Positions 51,100-58,970 of a stretch of 64,000 bases of DNA are shown here, in pieces (the stretch's first letter is position 1; every line of letters starts with the position of its first letter). The notes beneath the pieces were generated by a model, which made no database searches, was not told where the DNA came from, and saw only the letters and a program-made list of their open reading frames with translations. The DNA is taken from contig NZ_JACAOS010000003.1 of assembly GCF_013386165.1 (NCBI RefSeq), forward strand, positions 538,343-602,342, written 5' to 3'. The stretch comes from Pseudomonas gingeri. GTDB lineage: Bacteria; Pseudomonadota; Gammaproteobacteria; Pseudomonadales; Pseudomonadaceae. A program made the translations under genes and the position numbers.

Positions 51100-51906
51100 T
51101 CAGCCGCGCATGTCTCGTGGGCTGACCCCCAGGCGTTGTCTGAACGCCGTGGCCATGTGCGCCTGGGAAGCAAAGCCGCAGACCTGGGCGATGTCCGCCA
51201 GGCGTTCCGTCGAATACCGCAACAGGCTTCGGGCCCGGACGAGGCGTCGATCGATCAGGTAACTGTGGGGGCTCTTGCCCGTTGCGTCCTTGAACGCCCG
51301 GATGAAGTAGCCCTCGGATAATCCCAGCAGCGCCGCCATCGCCTGCACACTCAGCGGCCCGTCAAGCCCGGCGTCAATGAACTCATCGAGCAGGCGCAGT
51401 CGCTGGGTGGTGATCGAGCCCCGGGAAGGCGTCGGAGCCCCATCGCCGCCCTTCGCCCGTTGAGCCAGGGCCAACGCCCAAGCCTCCCAGTCGTTTTCCA
51501 CCGAGGCCTGCAACAGCGCACCGCGCATGCGCTGCGCCAGGGCAATCGCCTGCCGATCAATCCGGTTGTTGAACGCATGGTTCCCCGTCAGCGGCGCACC
51601 ATCGGTACGGAACAGCCTCAGGTATTCACCGCCTTCGGCGGACTCGGAAAACACATCGCACCCTGGCGGTATGAACGCCAGGCCGTTGGGCGTGGCGGTG
51701 AAGGGGCGAATCCGATCGCTGCCGATGGCGTGCTGGCCGCGCTGGCTGTCGAAGGCAAAACCAATGGAGGCCTGGGTCGCGATGTATCGGGTTTCGTAGT
51801 GGGCCGCCGGCAACAACTCGATCGCCCACGGTCCGGCCTCGGCACGACGGACCGGTTCGCGTAAGGGCGCAGGCGGCAAGCTGTTTCGGCGATTCATGAG
51901 GGTCAT
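51100..51906 (-). CDS. AraC-family transcriptional regulator
   Basis: A regulator of about 268 residues. The C-terminal DNA-binding domain carries two HTH motifs: LSVQAMAALLGLSEGYFIRAFKDATGKSPHSYL, and ERLADIAQVCGFASQAHMATAFRQRLGVSPRDMR. The N-terminal half is unlike the cupin type and is poorly conserved. It is divergent from a threonine-dehydratase-like gene, with 90 bp between the genes, so it is the probable regulator of that gene. The ATG at 51906 is chosen, but TTG 51915 and ATG 51897 are possible. The inducer is unknown. Confidence 0.85.
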   Translation of the reverse strand: MTLMNRRNSLPPAPLREPVRRAEAGPWAIELLPAAHYETRYIATQASIGFAFDSQRGQHAIGSDRIRPFTATPNGLAFIPPGCDVFSESAEGGEYLRLFRTDGAPLTGNHAFNNRIDRQAIALAQRMRGALLQASVENDWEAWALALAQRAKGGDGAPTPSRGSITTQRLRLLDEFIDAGLDGPLSVQAMAALLGLSEGYFIRAFKDATGKSPHSYLIDRRLVRARSLLRYSTERLADIAQVCGFASQAHMATAFRQRLGVSPRDMRG

Positions 51907-51996
51907 CTTACTCAAGGAAAGCCCTGAAGGTCAGGTCAGTTTTCTGAAAGCCGGCAGGCGGTACTCCTGCCTAGACTGGGCAAAACCTCAGAGAGA

Positions 51997-52959
51997 ATGG
52001 CCATGCACGGACTGACCCGCGACGACATCGAAAACGCTTCCCGCCAGGTGTACCAGGTGATGCCTGCCACCGCCCAGTATGCCTGGCCCTTGCTGGCCGA
52101 GCGGCTGGGCTGCACGGTTTGGGTCAAGCATGAAAACCATACACCCACCGGTGCCTTCAAGGTGCGTGGCGGCATTACCTTCATGCACTGGCTCAAACGC
52201 ACCCACCCGGACACCCTGGGTGTTGTCACCGCCACCCGTGGCAACCACGGCCAGAGCATCGCCCTGGCGGCCCGGGCGCTGGGTTTGCGGGCGCTGATCG
52301 TGGTGCCGCGAGGCAACTCGGTGGAAAAGAACAACGCCATGCGCGGCTTTGGTGGCGAGGTGGTCGAGTTTGGCCAGGATTTCGACGAAGCCCGCGAAGA
52401 GGCCGTCCGCCTGGCCGAAACGCAAGGCCTCTATCTGGTGCCGCCGTACCATGCTGAGCTGATCAAGGGGGTGGCGACTTACGCGCTGGAGTTGTTCACG
52501 GCGGTGCCGGACCTGGACACCGTCTACGTGCCCATCGGTTGTGGGTCGGGGGTTTGCGCGGTGATCGCCGCCCGCGACGCGCTGGGCCTGAAGACCCAGG
52601 TGGTGGGCGTGGTCTCGACCGAAGCGGCCGCCGCCAAGCTATCCTTCGAAGCCGGAGAAATACTGGAAACCGCCTCGGCGAATACCCTGGCCGACGGTAT
52701 GGCCGTGCGCAAGCCGATCCCCGAAGCCTTTGCGGTGTATGCGGCCGGTGCGGCGAGGATCGTATCGGTCTCGGACGAGCAGGTAGTCGAGGCCATGCGC
52801 GTGTATTACAGCGACACCCACAACCTGGCCGAAGGAGCAGGGGCGGCGGCACTGGCGGCGCTGATGCAGGAGCGTCAGAGCATGGAGGGGAAAAAGGTCG
52901 GGATCATTCTGACCGGTGGGAATGTCGACCGGCCAGTGTATGCCCGGGTGATTGGCTGA
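51997..52959 (+). CDS. Threonine dehydratase-like PLP enzyme
   Basis: A 320-residue fold-type II PLP enzyme. The PLP Lys lies in HENHTPTGAFKVRGG, the phosphate-binding Gly loop is PIGCGSGVCAVIAA, and ATRGNHGQSIALAARALG is the substrate Ser/Thr/Asn loop. It lacks the C-terminal ACT regulatory domain of biosynthetic IlvA, so it is a catabolic or specialised deaminase, perhaps on threonine, serine or 3-hydroxyaspartate. Ribosome-site spacing fits ATG 52003 slightly better than 51997. It is divergent from an AraC gene; CCTAGACTG between them could be a -10 region. It converges on the XRE gene. Confidence 0.86.
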   Translation: MAMHGLTRDDIENASRQVYQVMPATAQYAWPLLAERLGCTVWVKHENHTPTGAFKVRGGITFMHWLKRTHPDTLGVVTATRGNHGQSIALAARALGLRALIVVPRGNSVEKNNAMRGFGGEVVEFGQDFDEAREEAVRLAETQGLYLVPPYHAELIKGVATYALELFTAVPDLDTVYVPIGCGSGVCAVIAARDALGLKTQVVGVVSTEAAAAKLSFEAGEILETASANTLADGMAVRKPIPEAFAVYAAGAARIVSVSDEQVVEAMRVYYSDTHNLAEGAGAAALAALMQERQSMEGKKVGIILTGGNVDRPVYARVIG

Positions 52960-53003
52960 TTCGCTGATCAGGCTGCCTGGATCGACTGTTGCCTGTTGCT
53001 GCT

Positions 53004-53831
53004 TCAGGCACGGTCGACCAGCGCCTTGATTTTTTCAGCGGTGCTGTCGTCGATCGGGGTATAGACGATCATGCCCAGATCCGGCCGCCCATCGATGGAG
53101 AACGCCGAGTACTCCAATTCGATGTGCCCAAGTTCAGGGTGCAGCAGGCGCTTGACGCTTTCTCCCTCGGCATGGCCGTGCACTTCATGATGGCGCCATA
53201 ACGCGGCGAACTCCGGGCTGACGGCGCACAGCTCGTTCACCAGTTCGTTGACTTCCGACACCAGTCCGGCACGTGCCACATCCGCTCTGAATGCGCCGAC
53301 CACAAAACGCGCCACGCTCTCCCAATCGTGCTGTTTGGCGCGAACCGCCGGGTCGCAAAACAGGAACCGTAGAATATTGCGTTGTCCAATCGGCAGGGTG
53401 CCGTAGTCCGTCAGCACGACAGCGGCGGCCCGGTTCCAGGCAATGATGTCCCAGGTGGCGCTCTTGATGATGGCAGGGCAGGCATAAAACGAATCGAGCA
53501 GGCGCTGAAGCCTGGGATTGATCCCTTCCACGGGTGAGTAGCGGGCTTCGGGTGGCCGTCCCAGTGCCAGCATGAACAGGTGCTCGCGCTCTGCTTGCGT
53601 GAGCATCAAGGCGCTGGCTATCCGGTTTAATACCGTGGCTGAGGGCGCACCGCCACGTCCTTGCTCCAGCCAGGTGTACCAGGTGGGACTGATATTGGCC
53701 CGCTGGGCCACTTCTTCCCGGCGCAGGCCGGGCGTGCGTCGGCGTCCGGAATAGCCCAGGCTGGCGGGATCGAGACGTGTCCGGCGGCTTCTTAGAAAGT
53801 CCCCGAGAGAACCGCCCGTATTGGCTGGCAT
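53004..53831 (-). CDS. XRE/MmyB-type helix-turn-helix regulator
   Basis: A 275-residue regulator. The N-terminal XRE-type HTH (GDFLRSRRTRLDPASLGYSGRRRTPGLRREEVAQRANISPTWYTWLEQGR) is diagnostic of the MmyB-like group, and the C-terminal domain (about 100-270, with YACPAIIKSATWDIIAWNRAAAVVLTDY and HPELGHIELEYSAFSI) is the MmyB ligand-binding PAS-like domain, thought to bind fatty acids. It is divergent from an epimerase-like gene; a 12-bp direct repeat lies between them. These regulators usually control the adjacent reductase. Confidence 0.9.
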   Translation of the reverse strand: MPANTGGSLGDFLRSRRTRLDPASLGYSGRRRTPGLRREEVAQRANISPTWYTWLEQGRGGAPSATVLNRIASALMLTQAEREHLFMLALGRPPEARYSPVEGINPRLQRLLDSFYACPAIIKSATWDIIAWNRAAAVVLTDYGTLPIGQRNILRFLFCDPAVRAKQHDWESVARFVVGAFRADVARAGLVSEVNELVNELCAVSPEFAALWRHHEVHGHAEGESVKRLLHPELGHIELEYSAFSIDGRPDLGMIVYTPIDDSTAEKIKALVDRA

Positions 53832-53850
53832 GAGCCGTCCTGTTAGTCGT

Positions 53851-53884
53851 TTTAATAGGATAATGTCACTACTTTAACGGGATA
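53851..53884. promoter_or_regulatory. Direct repeat in the XRE/epimerase promoter region
   Basis: TTTAATAGGATA (53851-53862) and TTTAACGGGATA (53873-53884) agree at 10 of 12 positions and are 22 bp apart, two helical turns. They lie in the 99-bp divergent region and are a candidate binding site for the MmyB-type regulator. Confidence 0.45.
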
Positions 53885-53930
53885 GAGAATGCTCCGATAG
53901 TGAACGGGAAACCACCAAGGAGACTCTGCC

Positions 53931-54815
53931 ATGCGAATATTTCTTACGGGTGCGACCGGTTTCATCGGTTCGGCCCTTGTCCCCGAACTGCTTGGCGCCG
54001 GACATCAGGTCATCGGCATGACCCGTTCTGAGGCCGGTGCACAGGCGCTTGTCGACGCCGGTGCCGAGGTGCATTACGGCACCCTGGAAGAGCCCGAGAC
54101 TTTACGCGCTGGCGCCGCGAAGGCCGACGCTGTCATCCATACCGCCTTCGATCATGACTTCTCCCGGTTTGTCGCCAATTGCGAGAAGGACAAGCGTGCG
54201 ATCGAGGCGCTCGGTTCCGCACTCGTCGGCTCCGATCGTCCGCTGATCATTACCTCCGGTACTGGAGTGGGCAGCCCCGGGCCAGGCCGGTTGGCGACCG
54301 AAGATATCTGTAATACCGACCATCCGAATCCACGTGTCGCATCGGAACTGGCCGGGAATCTTCTGCTGCAGGCCGGTATCAATGTGTCGGTAGTGCGACT
54401 GCCACAGGTCCACAATCCTTTCAGACAAGGCCTGATCACAGCGCTTATTGCCATCGCTCGAGAAAAAGGCGTCTCGGCCTACGTGGGTGAGGGCAGCAAT
54501 CGTTGGCCGGCGGGTCATCTCTTCGATGCCGCGCGTCTATACCGCTTGGCCTTGGAGAAAGGCGAGCCGGGCGCGCGTTATCACGCCGTCGGTGAAGAAG
54601 GGGTTGGCAGTCGCGAAATAGCCGAAGCGATTGGCCGGGGCCTGAATCTGCCGGTTATTTCGATCACCGCAGAGGAAGCGGCGGGGCATTTTGGCTGGCT
54701 GGCGATGTTCGTCAACCTGGATATGCCTGCCTCCAGCGCTCTGACACAAGCCCGTCTGGGTTGGCATCCAACAGGGCCGCTGCTGATCGCTGATCTTGAC
54801 GAGGCGCGTTTCTAA
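53931..54815 (+). CDS. NAD-dependent epimerase/dehydratase family protein (extended SDR)
   Basis: A 294-residue extended/atypical SDR. The cofactor motif is IFLTGATGFIGSALVPELLGAGHQVIGMTRS. VIHTAFDHDFSRFV and LIITSGTGVGSPGPG replace the classical SYK catalytic set, as in atypical SDRs of the NmrA/YfcH-like type that may reduce or merely sense cofactor. VGEGSNRWPAGHLFDAARLYRLALEKGEPGARYHAVGEEGV is characteristic of the group. AAGGAG lies upstream of the ATG. It is divergent from, and probably controlled by, the XRE/MmyB regulator. Confidence 0.86.
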   Translation: MRIFLTGATGFIGSALVPELLGAGHQVIGMTRSEAGAQALVDAGAEVHYGTLEEPETLRAGAAKADAVIHTAFDHDFSRFVANCEKDKRAIEALGSALVGSDRPLIITSGTGVGSPGPGRLATEDICNTDHPNPRVASELAGNLLLQAGINVSVVRLPQVHNPFRQGLITALIAIAREKGVSAYVGEGSNRWPAGHLFDAARLYRLALEKGEPGARYHAVGEEGVGSREIAEAIGRGLNLPVISITAEEAAGHFGWLAMFVNLDMPASSALTQARLGWHPTGPLLIADLDEARF

Positions 54816-54855
54816 ACCCCAATGAAATTGCGATCCGCTGCTGTTATCGACTAAT

Positions 54856-54879
54856 ATACGATTCATATATATTTCGTAT
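54856..54879. promoter_or_regulatory. Inverted repeat ahead of the ParD-like gene
   Basis: ATACGA (54856-54861) and TCGTAT (54874-54879) are perfect 6-bp inverted repeats around the AT-only core TTCATATATATT, ending 11 bp before the start codon. The position over a probable -10 region fits autorepression by a ribbon-helix-helix-type protein. Confidence 0.5.
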
Positions 54880-54890
54880 TGGATAAGTCG

Positions 54891-55157
54891 ATGGGTATCG
54901 TAAAAATTTCAGAGGGAATGCATGAGCATCTGCGCATCGCCAGCGATGCGCTGAGCCGTTCGATCAATGCCCAGGCCGAGCACTGGATGCGCATCGGCAT
55001 GCTGGCGGAGCTGTATCCCGATCTGGATCACCGTGACATCAGCCGCTTGCTGATTCGTGCCGAACTGGCGGGCGGCCTCGATTTGAAACAGATGTGCGCA
55101 CTCGCGGATCTTTCGCAAGGCTCCCAGATTCACGCGGCACCTGGAGCCCAGCAATGA
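54891..55157 (+). CDS. ParD-like antitoxin-family protein
   Basis: An 88-residue protein beginning MGIVKISEGMHEHLRIASDAL and containing SRSINAQAEHWMRIGMLAELYPDL, the pattern of the ParD-like family (PF11903, from memory), a ribbon-helix-helix-related group labelled as antitoxins. The usual RelE/ParE-type toxin is not next to it: its TGA overlaps the ATG of a methionine aminopeptidase gene (ATGA), so the two are translationally coupled. An inverted repeat lies over its promoter. GGATAAG provides the ribosome site. Whether it binds DNA, protein or both is not known. Confidence 0.75.
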   Translation: MGIVKISEGMHEHLRIASDALSRSINAQAEHWMRIGMLAELYPDLDHRDISRLLIRAELAGGLDLKQMCALADLSQGSQIHAAPGAQQ

Positions 55158-55945
55158 AAACCAACGTCAAGATCAATACCCCGGCAGAAATAGCCCAGTC
55201 CGGCACGGCGGGCAAACTGGCCGCCGAGGTGCTTGCCATGATCGTTCCCCATGTCAAGGCGGGGGTCACCACCGACGAGCTTGATCGGCTTTGCCATGAC
55301 TATATCGTCAACGTGCAGAAGGCCATTCCCGGCAATGTCGGTTATCACGGCTTCCCGAAAACCGTGTGTGCCTCCGTCAATGAGGTGGTTTGCCATGGCA
55401 TCCCTTCGGCCAAGGTGCTGAAGGATGGCGATATCGTCAATATCGACATTGCCGTGGTCAAGGACGGTTGGTACGGCGACACCAGCCGCATGTACTTTGT
55501 CGGTGAACCCAGCCCACAAGCTCGACGCCTGGCCCAAACCACCTATGAAGCCATGTGCGCCGGTATTCGCGTGGTCCGCCCCGGCGCGACGCTGGGCGAT
55601 ATCGGGCATGCGATTCAGAGCGTTGCCGAGCGCGACGGATTCAGCGTGGTGCGCGAGTACTGCGGCCATGGTATCGGCAAGATCTACCACGATGAGCCGC
55701 AGGTTCTGCATTACGGTTATCCGGGTCAGGGCCTGGCCCTGAAAACCGGGATGATCTTCACCATCGAACCGATGCTCAACGCCGGCAAGCGTCATGTGAA
55801 AACCCTGGCCGACGGCTGGACGGTCATTACCAAGGATCATTCACTTTCGGCCCAGTGGGAGCATATGGTGGCCGTCACTGACGATGGCTTCCAGGTGCTG
55901 ACACCTTGGCCTGATAGCGTCGATGAATATACCGCCATCGTTTAG
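55154..55945 (+). CDS. Type I methionine aminopeptidase
   Basis: A 263-residue MetAP, which removes the initiator Met from new proteins. All five metal ligands are present: Asp in VNIDIAVVKDGWYGDTSRMY (two Asp), His in EYCGHGIGKIYHDEPQV, Glu in IFTIEPML and Glu in WEHMVAV. KINTPAEIAQSGTAGKLAAEVLAMI and NVGYHGFPKTVCASVNEVVCHGIP match the type I enzyme without N-terminal zinc-finger extension. The ATG at 55154 overlaps the ParD-like stop and has GGAG eight bases upstream. The housekeeping map gene normally lies near rpsB/tsf, so this is probably a second copy. No obvious substrate specificity change is seen. Confidence 0.92.
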   Translation: MKTNVKINTPAEIAQSGTAGKLAAEVLAMIVPHVKAGVTTDELDRLCHDYIVNVQKAIPGNVGYHGFPKTVCASVNEVVCHGIPSAKVLKDGDIVNIDIAVVKDGWYGDTSRMYFVGEPSPQARRLAQTTYEAMCAGIRVVRPGATLGDIGHAIQSVAERDGFSVVREYCGHGIGKIYHDEPQVLHYGYPGQGLALKTGMIFTIEPMLNAGKRHVKTLADGWTVITKDHSLSAQWEHMVAVTDDGFQVLTPWPDSVDEYTAIV

Positions 55946-56095
55946 GGGGCCATCCGGTAATCGCCAACAGCCAAAGAGGTTGGGTTTCCCGAAACCTGTC
56001 CAGCGTTTTAACCAACCTCATTGTCAGAAACATGAGCCATCCCTGAAAAGTCGCATAAACTACACGTCATCATTTCAACCACAGGGAAGGGTTTC

Positions 56096-57667
56096 ATGAT
56101 CACCAAAGCGACCTCGCTCCTTAAAACCGAGTGGGCGGATGCCAAGTTCAAGCTCGGTCATGTGGTGCTCTTTGTGGCAGCGGTCTGTATCTCATTGACC
56201 GCGATCAGCATCTGGGGCGTGTTCAACTCTCTGGAGTATCACCTGCATGACAAAGAGATTGAGATGTCAAACCTTTCCAAGGCCTTGTCATCCAACATCG
56301 CGGCGACACTGACTCAAGCCGATACCGTGATATTGGGTATTCAGGGCCAAGTGGAAGTTGAAGGCACCGGGGCGGAAACCTTGGAGCGGTTGGGGGGGAT
56401 ACTGCAAAACCAGCAAAAAAGCCTGCCGCAGGTCCATGGTTTTTTTATTTATGACGAGCAGGGTCGCTGGCTGTTCAACTCCAATGGCGCCGTCCCTCTC
56501 GGTGCCAATAATTCGGACCGCGACTATTTTATCTACCATCGCGACCATACCAGCTCGGCGCCCTACATTGGCCCCTCCATACGCAGTCGTTCAACCAACG
56601 AATGGGTCATGACGATCTCCCGGAGGCTCAACCATCCGGATGGTAGTTTTGCCGGCGTGACCATCGCCACGATCTATCTTAAATATTTTCTCAGCCTCTA
56701 TGATGGCATCGACATGGGGGCCAATGGTCTTATCAATCTGGCGTCCTCCAAAGGTCACATCATCGTACGCAAACCTTTTCACGACGCGGATATCGGCACC
56801 GATATTTCAAATGGGGAAGTCTTTGCGTTGCTGAGGCCCGAGGTCAGTTCGGGCACCGCCACCATCAGGTCATTTATTGACAACGTTGAGCGGGTCATCA
56901 GCTTTCAGCGGGTCAGCGGCTATCCGCTGGTGGTGATCGCGGCCTTTGACAGGAATGAAATACTGGCGGATTGGCGTAGCGAATCCTTTGCCAGCTTTGT
57001 TATTTCATCGGTATTGCTGCTGATCCTCAGCTTTCTGGGTTATCGCTTGATCAAACTGATGGGGCAGCAGATTCAGGTGCAAAAAGAATTACAGCGTTCC
57101 GAGAAAAGCTATATCGAGGCGAATAAGGCGCTCGGGCAACTGGCGCTCGAGGACAGTTTGACGGGGCTGCCTAATCGCCGTAAGTTCGATTTGTTTATCA
57201 GCTCGGAAGTCAGCAAGGCCCGACGCCGACCCGATGACGTTGCGCTGATCATGATTGATGTGGATCTTTTCAAAAAGTACAACGACCATTATGGTCATGT
57301 ACAAGGCGACGAGTGTTTGAAGGTGGTCAGCGCCATTATCAAGAAAAACATCACTCGGGAAGGCGATCTGGCGGCGAGGTACGGCGGCGAGGAGTTCGCC
57401 ATCGTGCTCTCGAATACAGACTACGTGGGCGCCTTTATTATCGCCGAGAGAATTCGAATCGAGTTGGAGAACAGTTCCATCCAGCATGATGACTCGCCGG
57501 CTAAAGTCGTCACCATCAGCGTGGGCATCAGTGCTTTATCCGGCTCGAAGGCGGACACGCCCGAGAACCTCATCGATATTGCTGACAAAGCCCTGTACGT
57601 CGCCAAGACCAGCGGTAGAAATCGAACGGTTATTTCCAATCATCTCGGATACGACGACTTTAACTGA
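56096..57667 (+). CDS. Membrane diguanylate cyclase with Cache sensor (GGDEF)
   Basis: Makes cyclic di-GMP. The 523-residue protein has TM1 about 20-43 (GHVVLFVAAVCISLTAISIWGVF), a periplasmic dCache-type sensor about 44-290 (FIYDEQGRWLFNSNG, NNSDRDYFIYHRDHTSSAPYIGPSIRSRSTNEWVMTISRRL), TM2 about 300-322, and a C-terminal GGDEF domain. The active loop is RYGGEEFAIVLSN near residue 430, and the inhibitory I-site RxxD (REGD) lies exactly five residues before it, so the enzyme should be active and feedback-inhibited. There is no EAL domain. The ligand is probably a small molecule. It stands alone, after a 150-bp gap with nothing clear. Confidence 0.93.
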   Translation: MITKATSLLKTEWADAKFKLGHVVLFVAAVCISLTAISIWGVFNSLEYHLHDKEIEMSNLSKALSSNIAATLTQADTVILGIQGQVEVEGTGAETLERLGGILQNQQKSLPQVHGFFIYDEQGRWLFNSNGAVPLGANNSDRDYFIYHRDHTSSAPYIGPSIRSRSTNEWVMTISRRLNHPDGSFAGVTIATIYLKYFLSLYDGIDMGANGLINLASSKGHIIVRKPFHDADIGTDISNGEVFALLRPEVSSGTATIRSFIDNVERVISFQRVSGYPLVVIAAFDRNEILADWRSESFASFVISSVLLLILSFLGYRLIKLMGQQIQVQKELQRSEKSYIEANKALGQLALEDSLTGLPNRRKFDLFISSEVSKARRRPDDVALIMIDVDLFKKYNDHYGHVQGDECLKVVSAIIKKNITREGDLAARYGGEEFAIVLSNTDYVGAFIIAERIRIELENSSIQHDDSPAKVVTISVGISALSGSKADTPENLIDIADKALYVAKTSGRNRTVISNHLGYDDFN

Positions 57668-57680
57668 GGCGCCCGGTCGC

Positions 57681-58892
57681 TCAAGCGTTCGCCAACCACG
57701 CCTGCTGGCGGGCCCGAACCGAAGTCGCGGATTCACCCACCAGTTCGGCGTAGACGTCGGGGGCCGTGGCGCCTTCGGTGCTGATCAGCAGGATGTGCGA
57801 TTGGGCATTGATGCCGACCTCAGCGGCAAGGCTCGGCGATGCGGCAAGCCTTATCAGACCCGCCAGCCCGGCCACGGCCGACTCGCCGGCCTCCACCGGG
57901 ATATCGCGCTGGCTGCCCTTGGCGAGACGCCGCATGGCACTCACCGCCTCGTCGTCGCGAAGGGTCATGAAGAAATCGATGCCGGGTTGCAGGAACTGCC
58001 AGGCCAAGGGTGAGGTTTCGCCACAGGCGAGGCCGGCCATCACCGAGTCCACCGAGCCGGTGGCCTTCGCGGTTTTGCCGGCCACGGCGCTTTGATACAA
58101 GCAGTCCGCTTGCTCCGGTTCAACAACGATAAAGCTCGGACGCTGCGCTCCCTGCAACTCCCAGAAATAGCTGGCGATGCCGGCCGCCAGCCCGCCGACC
58201 CCACCTTGCAGGAACACATGGGTGAATGCGCCGCCGTCGAGGGCCTCGACAACTTCGGCCGCAAGGGTGCCGTAACCCTGCATCACATCGCGGGGAATGT
58301 CCTCGTAACCCTCATAGGACGTGTCGGATACCACCCACCATCCATTGCGTTGCGCGAGCGCAGCGGCTTCTGCCACCGATGCGTCGTAGTGACCGCGGAT
58401 GCGCACGATCTCGGCGCCATAGGCCGCAATCGCCTGCTCGCGTTCAAGGCTGACATTGGCGTGGAGGACGATGATGCAGCGACAACCGACACTCTGCGCC
58501 GCCGCCGCCAAGGCGCGCCCATGATTGCCGTCCGTGGCACTGATCACCGTGAAGTCGCCGAGGGCCTGACGATAGTGCCCCGAGAGCAACCCTTGGTGCT
58601 CGAAGTGCTGTTCCGGGAACTGGCGCAGGATCAGCCGTATCAGGGCTATCGGCGCGCCGAGCGCCTTGAAACTGCCCAGTTCCGAACGTTTCGATTCGTC
58701 CTTGAGCAGGATCTTCGAGACCCCCAGTTCACTGGCCAGATCAGGGAGTGAATAGAGTGGTGTAGCGCCGCGATTCAGTCGCGACCAGTGCGACAGCCAG
58801 GCACGACTCTCAGCCGCTTTCTGGATGCTCAGGGTGCTTTTCAGGGCGTCGGGGTAGGTCTCACGCGTTGCGTTGGGATTGGTTAGCAACAT
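57681..58892 (-). CDS. dpaL: Diaminopropionate ammonia-lyase
   Basis: Splits 2,3-diaminopropionate to pyruvate and two ammonia. The 403-residue fold-type II PLP protein has LPDLASELGVSKILLKDESKRSELGSFKALGAP with the PLP Lys, ATDGNHGRALAAAAQSVGC, VFLQGGVGGLAAGIASYFWE and EPEQADCLYQSAVAGK, all typical of the DAPAL family (YgeX in E. coli). The ATG at 58892 has GGAG six bases upstream. It follows an M20 amidohydrolase gene on the same strand, separated by a hairpin; E. coli pairs ygeX with another M20 hydrolase (ygeY). A divergent Lrp-type gene probably regulates both. Confidence 0.9.
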   Translation of the reverse strand: MLLTNPNATRETYPDALKSTLSIQKAAESRAWLSHWSRLNRGATPLYSLPDLASELGVSKILLKDESKRSELGSFKALGAPIALIRLILRQFPEQHFEHQGLLSGHYRQALGDFTVISATDGNHGRALAAAAQSVGCRCIIVLHANVSLEREQAIAAYGAEIVRIRGHYDASVAEAAALAQRNGWWVVSDTSYEGYEDIPRDVMQGYGTLAAEVVEALDGGAFTHVFLQGGVGGLAAGIASYFWELQGAQRPSFIVVEPEQADCLYQSAVAGKTAKATGSVDSVMAGLACGETSPLAWQFLQPGIDFFMTLRDDEAVSAMRRLAKGSQRDIPVEAGESAVAGLAGLIRLAASPSLAAEVGINAQSHILLISTEGATAPDVYAELVGESATSVRARQQAWLANA

Positions 58893-58914
58893 CACTGACT
58901 CCGTCAGGCAAGGC

Positions 58915-58956
58915 AGGGCCATCACCGACGGTTTTTTGCCGGTGACGCGTGGCCCT
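58915..58956 (-). terminator. Intercistronic stem-loop between amidohydrolase and dpaL
   Basis: AGGGCCA (58915-58921) pairs with TGGCCCT (58950-58956), and TCACCG (58922-58927) with CGGTGA (58940-58945), with a four-base bulge. The loop contains GGTTTTTTGCC. It could be an attenuating terminator or a processing signal that lowers dpaL relative to the upstream gene. Confidence 0.5.
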
Positions 58957-58970
58957 GTTATAGAGGGGAA

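Noticed and set aside
54879..55157. Classic ParDE-type toxin-antitoxin pair
   Set aside because: No ParE/RelE-like toxin is encoded beside the ParD-like gene; the neighbour is a complete methionine aminopeptidase, reported as a separate finding.
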